Assembly: GCA_964444795.1 (NCBI GenBank)
Contig: CAYUIQ010000090.1
Location: 1 to 30,233 of the forward strand
Source: JABMRP01 sp964444795
GTDB taxonomy: Bacteria; Planctomycetota; Planctomycetia; Pirellulales; Thermoguttaceae
Reading direction: 5' to 3'
Length of the DNA stretch: 30,233 nucleotides
In this document: in pieces, positions 26,101 through 30,233 of the stretch
Position numbering within the stretch: position 1 is the first letter of the stretch
Layout: each line of letters starts with the position of its first letter
Notes under the pieces: generated by a model
Databases searched by the model: none
What the model was told of the DNA's origin: nothing
The model's input: only the letters and a program-made list of their open reading frames with translations
Program-made: the position numbers and the translations under genes

Positions 26101-26187
26101 GCCCTCCACTTCGCCGTTCGCAGCTTCGACCAGAGCAACAACCGCAGCCCGATCAGCAATCTGGCAGTCACTCGCAAGCAGGAGTAA
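23110..26187 (+). CDS. Exported PcRGLX-like (YetA-like) rhamnogalacturonan exolyase family protein with C-terminal FN3
   Basis: A 1025-residue protein; ATG 23110 follows GAGG, and a signal peptide spans about 1-22. Residues 25-105 match the RIFT-barrel opening of PcRGLX-like proteins (GGIPLPKSVFSVGQPFAVFKDG, ACQVSPLVVETDGTLRWVLLD). A beta-sandwich region follows (about 110-430), then an alpha/alpha-toroid (about 450-880) with WKDGGIWFPSGGPQGN, HYYGSGLADYFCLTGERDAL and GGWGGMDVKHLSP. An FN3-like domain starts at about 905 (AAVTDLRVKLL). The family is named for the Penicillium exo-rhamnogalacturonan lyase (PL26) but includes many uncharacterised bacterial proteins, so a pectic substrate is likely rather than proven. 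It sits between the Kelch/FN3 gene (10-base gap) and the SGNH hydrolase gene (5-base gap), the tightest part of the locus. Confidence 0.8.
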   Translation: MNRLCRCAAACVVLLTVGESRADDFQVRFTVAESAGADRQGEPISGGIPLPKSVFSVGQPFAVFKDGTTQVACQVSPLVVETDGTLRWVLLDLQDNVAAGATNEYVLRAVKPLVQPKQPLKIDDSPQAVTIDTGKIKLVVSKQRSFGLLDRVSVGDRTVVRGGRVTCVRLQGRKSWDDQTAWQPKRLTAGPPDSVRLFYAGPMRVTVEVNGRFADDPSATGYRAWITAWAGSSRVAVKYKLCNSNPEQYTAVLVRSSALELDLNGSTEDVLLGAAKPLSAGGSDGWIHQGLLLHDTYQDIPAAVKAGSAQNTLWTGNGPKDRPAGWIAAVGDASPRDGAVLVCDRLFSSNPARRLAVTGGRLILEGIAPRFDGPKDRKFNEDRRIGQPWQAAGFWLYDCSHHSSEYLFDFAAPADAAQLNDKAKAAGNRLWVRAPGEYYSDCDVLGTGRFATLEEEMACNRRWGWTFTDDQVPQRRAPLPGAFVAREDNHYESEADSVQGLLLMYLRTGQRGWFDLGEAWARYHTDLQAWRTDGWRWKDGGIWFPSGGPQGNRQVREKWNFSWGANWGDRKDSPDCADLWTHARSKSCYCHYYGSGLADYFCLTGERDALAAALDNVEQKDDEFRHFRNFKPGESAVSSIRGFGRGFEVMMRVLAADPQNEYVRDLCHLCARTLWQSPLLDERGLHLSGIGGGWGGMDVKHLSPNVKQWMDRQGIRFTTQDGTVDTLSKGSRSWKVRCMGGTWQHVYIHNGADLYARYFDDEDMRDFSIAFAQFSARFMLSPKCHQTWYYTYLDVPDLGMVFDPWVFDHADTTDGEGCVHSGWYTRFYPDACAKGYSLTGEEHLLAKAREFWHYGSKRSYQSKGLRAGENEVGCFVGHTPPKDDTVLAVSRLMYESSHARSDALPPAAVTDLRVKLLGQGKAEVRFTAPGDAGGGRSVRYQVKIARLPIVPYEEFDFARDAGKNRNWWKAVNCQGEPAPAKQGTLERFVVTGVPSDAALHFAVRSFDQSNNRSPISNLAVTRKQE

Positions 26188-26192
26188 TAGCC

Positions 26193-27071
26193 ATGACAGG
26201 AATCCGTATTCACACTTGGGCGAAAAGAACGACCGGACCGGACCGGACGCCAGTTGGGATGGCCTGCCTGGTGATGGCCCTGTGCTTCGTCTGCGTGGCC
26301 GCACAAGGTCGAGCCAAGTCGGACGTCTGGGTGCCGGCCATGAGGGAGGTCCACGCGAAGTTCGACGGAGAGCAAGGAACCTTCGCCCTGTTCGGCGATT
26401 CGATCACGGTATCCAAGGCCTTCTGGTTCGGGCTGCAGTACACTCGCAAAGGCGCCGATGCGAAGATGGAAAAGGCGTTCGAGCGGGTCAACAAGTACAT
26501 GATCGACGATTGCTGGGACCGCCGCGGTCCCCAATACGGCAACCAGGGCCGGATGACCATCCGCTGGGCACACCAAAACGTGGACGACTGGCTGAAGAAT
26601 CTCAATCCGGAAGTTGCCCTGATCATGTTCGGCACGAATGACCTCGGCCCGGTCGAGTTGGAGGAATATGAAGCGAAGACGCGGCAGGTGGTGCGGAAGT
26701 GTCTCGACAACGGCACGATCGTCATCCTCAGCACGATCCCGCCCAAACACGGCCAGGCCGAGAAGGCGGCCGCCTTTGCCGAGGCGGTTCGCAAGATCGC
26801 CCGCGACCTGAAGGTCCCCCTGATCGACTACCACGGGGAAATTCTTAAGCGTCGCCCGGACGACTGGGACGGAGCAATGGAGAAGTTCGCCCGCTACCAG
26901 GGCTACGACGTGCCGACCCTGATTTCCCGCGATGGCGTGCATCCATCCAACCCCAAAGCCTACTTGAACGACTACTCGGCCGAGGGACTCCACCACAATG
27001 GCTACGCGCTGCGCAGCTACCTGGCGCTGATGAAGTACGCCGAGGTGATCGAAGAGGTGTTGCCGCAGTAA
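26193..27071 (+). CDS. Exported SGNH/GDSL-family hydrolase (probable carbohydrate esterase)
   Basis: A 292-residue protein starting at ATG 26193, with GGAG from the end of the previous gene as ribosome-binding site. A 20-residue polar leader precedes the hydrophobic signal (about 22-38). The SGNH blocks are complete: block I FGDSIT (nucleophile S70), block II GNQGR (G119), block III MFGTND (N149) and block V RDGVHPSN (D247, H250). The size suits rhamnogalacturonan acetylesterase, CE3- or CE12-type enzymes and other exported GDSL esterases; I cannot separate these by eye. With the PcRGLX-like gene 5 bases upstream, removal of acetyl groups from the polymer that the lyase attacks is a reasonable inference. 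It is the last gene of the plus-strand array and faces the converging hydrolase-like gene at 27114. Confidence 0.9.
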   Translation: MTGIRIHTWAKRTTGPDRTPVGMACLVMALCFVCVAAQGRAKSDVWVPAMREVHAKFDGEQGTFALFGDSITVSKAFWFGLQYTRKGADAKMEKAFERVNKYMIDDCWDRRGPQYGNQGRMTIRWAHQNVDDWLKNLNPEVALIMFGTNDLGPVELEEYEAKTRQVVRKCLDNGTIVILSTIPPKHGQAEKAAAFAEAVRKIARDLKVPLIDYHGEILKRRPDDWDGAMEKFARYQGYDVPTLISRDGVHPSNPKAYLNDYSAEGLHHNGYALRSYLALMKYAEVIEEVLPQ

Positions 27072-27113
27072 GCACTTGCACCACGAGCATCGTTCTGCAA
27101 TTGCAGCGGCGAT

Positions 27114-29408
27114 TCACGGCCCCTTCGAAATCTCGATTCGATTCTTCCCCTTCGAAATCGTCACGTTCTCGATCGTGACCAGTCCCCAATGATCGGCGAC
27201 TGCCGTGCCCGATTGAATCACTTTTCCACCGCCCAATGACCTGTTGGTCCATCGAAACTTCTCGCCGGGAGCGGGCTTGAACTTCTGACACCGGCGTGGC
27301 GTGACGTCCATCGTAGCGGAGTCGGCGGGCGAGCCGAACAGGCCTTGGGCGTCGGGTTCGGCGAGCCAGACGGTGACGGCCCAGGTTCGCGCCTGGTCGA
27401 CCATGCCGGCCGGATCCCAACGCTGGTAGAGATTGATACCGCCGAGTTTGTCGGCGTGTTTTTGAAAGTCGTCGTCGTACTTGCCGGGACGATAGGAGCC
27501 TTTGGGGTTGTCGGTTGACGGGCTGGTATCCAGCGAGCAACGGGAGAACGCCGGCAGCGATTGGTGCAACTCGATCTGTGGCACCATGTCGCGCCAGACG
27601 CCCCAGACCTCGCCCGGGCCGTTGCTCATCCAGACCGCGGCAAACGCCCGCCGGGATTGCTGCATGGCACCGATGAACTCCTGCCAGGGCTTGAAGCCGA
27701 AATCGCCCAGCGTGTGATCGGGAAACGCGCCGTAAGCCGGAGCGCAAATCCAATAGGGAAGTTCGATGCCGGGATTCTCGCGAACCCAAGTGGCCAGGTC
27801 GAGGTAATCGAGATGGCTGGTGCCCAGCCAGTTCTTATCGTGTCCGGGCAGGCCCCACCGCCAATAGTGTTTGCGGCCTTCGCGGCTCGATCTGAACGTG
27901 TTGTGTCCGTTAGACATAACCACGGCATACTCGTCGCCGTAGCGCAGGGCCCAACCCGCAAACTGGCCCCAGACGGTGACGCGCTCGGGATCGATCATCG
28001 CATCGGGGTTTTGCACGGCCCAAGAGGTCGCTGCCAATACGCGTCTTTGCTCGTGGTTGAAGACCACGCCTTCGTCGAGCCCGAGCAGGGTGCCCAGGCA
28101 TTGGTGATCGCCTGCCCAAAGCTTGCCCTCTTCAGCCAGGCCGATCGTGAACGCATCGGGCACGTAACGCCGTGCGGCGTGCCATCCCGGGTTGCTCATC
28201 TCCGTGGCCGAACAGCCGTAGGTTCCCAGGTTGACGTACAGCGGCCGTCGCCGATCGCCCGACCCGGCCGGCAGGTCGGGCCAGCGGACGACATACACCT
28301 CGACGGGCCGCGGCGCGTGGACCAGCGGCGGCTGGAGCCAGCAGACGTATACGTCAACGGCCGGTGACCGATCCGTCTCTCGTTGGGCCTTCCGCGTACG
28401 TTGATAGATGATCGCGGGAAACCTCGCTGGCTTCTCCTCGACGGCCTCCGACAGACTCTGCCCCGCGGTCAACTTGGTGACGCTTTCCTTTCCATCCACG
28501 GCTACCGTGACGGCGTAATAGTTCCGGCCCGGCCGCCGCGCCGTCAGCACAGCCAAACCCGTGGCCCGGGAAAGCGGCGAAGTGTCGTCGCGGAGCCGGT
28601 AACACGTCATTCCGTATGCCAGCCGGAGATTGCCGCCACGCAACGGCGAACGCTTGGTAACACCCTGCTGTGGATGCTCCGTGTTGGAAATCGCCAGCAG
28701 GTTCCAGCAGGAGAGCGACTCGGGGACCTCGCGGATGAGTTCGGCCTCGCCGAGGTTGGCCGTAGTGATCGGCCCGTCACGGCGGTAGACGCGGTAGACG
28801 ATCTGTCGCTTGTCACGAGCGTCGAGGACGACTTTCTCGAACTCCTCGAACGTCGGTAGGTCTTTACCGACCACGTCGTGCGGCTCTTTCCACGTGAGAA
28901 ACGTTTGGCCGTCGTGGTGCTCGGCCTTGAGTTGTGTCACGGCCATCGTGGGCTGTGTCACTTCGCCGAGATAGCTGACCTCCAGAACGGCTTTCTGAAA
29001 GTCGGTCCGGCCGGCCGAGACAATCTTGAGACCCCGATTGTCGATCGAGTTCGCTAACCAGGCACTGACGGCCTCGGTCGCACGAAGCGTTTGATGGGCC
29101 GGCGGTTGCGTCGCCAGGCAGCGTTCGGAAACGCCCACCGGCAACAGCTTCACCGCCGCGTGACTTCCGTAGTCGGACCGAAACGGAAATCGCAAGACGG
29201 CCCTTTGCACTTTCGTGGCGGGCGGAAGCGCGGCCAGATCGAAGCGGATCATGCCCGGCTCGACCGTCAGCGCCTGCCGATGCTGTGCAAATGAGACATT
29301 GCCGAACGTCGTCGTCACAAAACCTTCCGCCGCGTAGGCCGCGGTGCATGTGAACACGGAACAGGCAAGGCAACAGACAGCAACGACATACGCGGCTCTG
29401 GCTTTCAT
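27114..29408 (-). CDS. Exported alpha/beta-hydrolase-like protein without a nucleophile Ser, with CBM96-like N-terminal domain
   Basis: A 764-residue protein. ATG 29408 has GGGGAG 9 bases upstream and directly begins the signal peptide; ATG 29426, 6 codons earlier, overlaps the stop of the upstream gene as ATGA and is also possible. Residues about 30-150 resemble a CBM96/DNRLRE-type beta-sandwich (MIRFDLAALPPATKVQRAVLRF). An FN3-like region follows, with YRVYRRDGP and GRNYYAVTVAVDG. The C-terminal half looks like an esterase core (LYVNLGTYG, then LGLDEGVVFNHEQRRVLAAT, DPERVTVWGQFAGWALRYG), where the elbow GxSxG reads GQFAG (481-485), Phe483 replacing Ser. If that alignment holds, it is a non-catalytic or altered hydrolase. 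It forms a minus-strand pair with the toroid protein upstream. Confidence 0.75.
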   Translation of the reverse strand: MKARAAYVVAVCCLACSVFTCTAAYAAEGFVTTTFGNVSFAQHRQALTVEPGMIRFDLAALPPATKVQRAVLRFPFRSDYGSHAAVKLLPVGVSERCLATQPPAHQTLRATEAVSAWLANSIDNRGLKIVSAGRTDFQKAVLEVSYLGEVTQPTMAVTQLKAEHHDGQTFLTWKEPHDVVGKDLPTFEEFEKVVLDARDKRQIVYRVYRRDGPITTANLGEAELIREVPESLSCWNLLAISNTEHPQQGVTKRSPLRGGNLRLAYGMTCYRLRDDTSPLSRATGLAVLTARRPGRNYYAVTVAVDGKESVTKLTAGQSLSEAVEEKPARFPAIIYQRTRKAQRETDRSPAVDVYVCWLQPPLVHAPRPVEVYVVRWPDLPAGSGDRRRPLYVNLGTYGCSATEMSNPGWHAARRYVPDAFTIGLAEEGKLWAGDHQCLGTLLGLDEGVVFNHEQRRVLAATSWAVQNPDAMIDPERVTVWGQFAGWALRYGDEYAVVMSNGHNTFRSSREGRKHYWRWGLPGHDKNWLGTSHLDYLDLATWVRENPGIELPYWICAPAYGAFPDHTLGDFGFKPWQEFIGAMQQSRRAFAAVWMSNGPGEVWGVWRDMVPQIELHQSLPAFSRCSLDTSPSTDNPKGSYRPGKYDDDFQKHADKLGGINLYQRWDPAGMVDQARTWAVTVWLAEPDAQGLFGSPADSATMDVTPRRCQKFKPAPGEKFRWTNRSLGGGKVIQSGTAVADHWGLVTIENVTISKGKNRIEISKGP

Positions 29409-29422
29409 ATCAATCGCTCCCC

Positions 29423-30233
29423 TCATCGCTGCTTGCTTACCCGTTCGGACGCGTCAACCGCCATGAACACGTTTCCGTGCATCGCGCCGTTGGCGCTGTG
29501 AACTTGAACGTACGTGGGCGGGCCGTTCTTCCAGCAGGCGTGCTTCACTCCGTAGGCAAAGCATTGCCGGGCCGCCTCGAGGTACTTGCGGTCGCCGCTG
29601 AGCAAATAGCCGATCGTCAGGGCGTCGGCGGCCATGATGTTGTAGTGGCTGCACGTGCCCTGGCCGACCGCGCTGCCGTCGGGCTGGGGAGTGATCGTGT
29701 AGAGGATGCCGTCGGCCGGGTCGATGGCCTTGCGCAGCGTCTCGATATGGGCCAGAAGGTAAGACTTCGCGGCGGCGTCTTCGGGAAACATCTCCACGTA
29801 GCGGGCCAGGGCCATCATGTAGAAGACCGACGACCAAAGCGATGTCGGCCTGTGCCGGGACGGCTTCCCGTCGAACGCGCAACTCTTGATCTGCCACCGC
29901 GCATGCTCCAGGTATCGATCCTCTCCGCCCAGCAGATAGCCTTCCAGCAAGCGGTTCAGCGTGCAGGCGTCACCGCGCCACCCCATCCGGTTGTTCTTCT
30001 CCGGCGGGCCCGGGTCCTTCTGCGGCGACATGTACTCCGCCAGCGCATTCTCGGCGATTTCCAGGCAGGCGTCGTGTGCTTTCCAGTCGCCGGTCAGGTA
30101 GTAGAGCATCGCCGTGCCCCGGGCTCCGAAGCAGAGGTCCTTGGTGAAGTGGTTGTAGTTGCGGTGCGGGTTCTTATGGCCCGGCTCGTCGTGCGTCGAG
30201 TGGGCCCAGACGCCGCCTTTGACGAAATGCAGC
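29423..30233 (-). CDS. Alpha/alpha-toroid (six-hairpin-like) protein, 5' end beyond the window
   Basis: The frame is open from the right edge (about 269 codons visible) to the TGA at 29423-29425. The visible part is helical, with repeated hairpins: HNPHRNYNHFTKDL-like entry followed by ARGTAMLYYLTGDWKAHDACLEIAENAL, RLLEGYLLGGEDRYLEHARWQI, SVFYMMALARYVEMFPED and ADALTIGYLLSGDRKYLEAARQCF. This resembles the toroid domain of the PcRGLX-like protein in this window (HYYGSGLADYFCLTGERDAL) and other six-hairpin glycosidases or lyases. The N-terminal domains, signal peptide and start lie outside. The stop overlaps ATG 29426 as ATGA, so it is co-transcribed with the hydrolase-like gene. Catalytic residues cannot be named. 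Confidence 0.7.
   Translation of the reverse strand, partial: LHFVKGGVWAHSTHDEPGHKNPHRNYNHFTKDLCFGARGTAMLYYLTGDWKAHDACLEIAENALAEYMSPQKDPGPPEKNNRMGWRGDACTLNRLLEGYLLGGEDRYLEHARWQIKSCAFDGKPSRHRPTSLWSSVFYMMALARYVEMFPEDAAAKSYLLAHIETLRKAIDPADGILYTITPQPDGSAVGQGTCSHYNIMAADALTIGYLLSGDRKYLEAARQCFAYGVKHACWKNGPPTYVQVHSANGAMHGNVFMAVDASERVSKQR

Noticed and set aside
24610..26304. Minus-strand ORF of 564 residues
   Set aside because: Antisense to the PcRGLX-like gene and crosses the gene boundary; no motifs.
27096..27107. Perfect palindrome CTGCAATTGCAG between the convergent SGNH and hydrolase-like genes
   Set aside because: No loop and no T-tract, so it is not a credible terminator; a 12-base palindrome can occur by chance.

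Overview
The window is GC-rich, densely coding bacterial DNA. Nearly all of it encodes large exported proteins built from carbohydrate-binding, beta-propeller, beta-helix and glycosidase-like folds. The families present are a combination typical of Planctomycetota and related PVC-group genomes: GH123/DUF4091-like, GH99/WbsX-like plus LamG, FG-GAP plus ASPIC/UnbV (CRTAC1-like), PQQ-like propeller, DUF4838, PcRGLX-like, SGNH hydrolase and a non-HemE uroporphyrinogen-decarboxylase-like protein. The phylum call is an inference from family content. I see no rRNA, tRNA, CRISPR array, insertion sequence or prophage gene, and no transporter, SusC/SusD pair, sulfatase or regulator.

Layout. (1) 1-53: the tail of a plus-strand gene entering from the left. 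(2) 95-5257, minus: a parallel beta-helix protein, then a 1115-residue GH123-like protein carrying a zinc ribbon. (3) 5552-12146, plus: an NBR1-Ig-like protein, a GH99-like/LamG protein, a beta-propeller and an FG-GAP protein; the last two share an ATGA overlap. (4) 12177-13465, minus: a PQQ-like propeller gene broken by a frameshift. (5) 13659-14702, plus: a UroD-like protein, the only product without an export signal. (6) 14717-18177, minus: a transglutaminase-like/discoidin protein, then a GH36-like protein that appears to have lost its catalytic barrel. (7) 18392-27071, plus: DUF4838, Kelch/FN3, PcRGLX-like and SGNH hydrolase genes in a close array. (8) 27114-30233, minus: an incomplete alpha/alpha-toroid protein whose stop overlaps the start of an alpha/beta-hydrolase-like protein with no Ser in its nucleophile elbow.

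Taken together, the locus looks like an extracytoplasmic polysaccharide-processing island. A pectin or rhamnogalacturonan-like acidic glycan would fit the PcRGLX-like, beta-helix, SGNH and DUF4838 proteins, but the substrate is an inference. Gene order alternates between strands in short operons, with plausible sigma70-like promoters in the divergent gaps. Several genes look decayed or repurposed: the GH36-like protein without a core, the hydrolase without a Ser nucleophile, and the frameshifted propeller.
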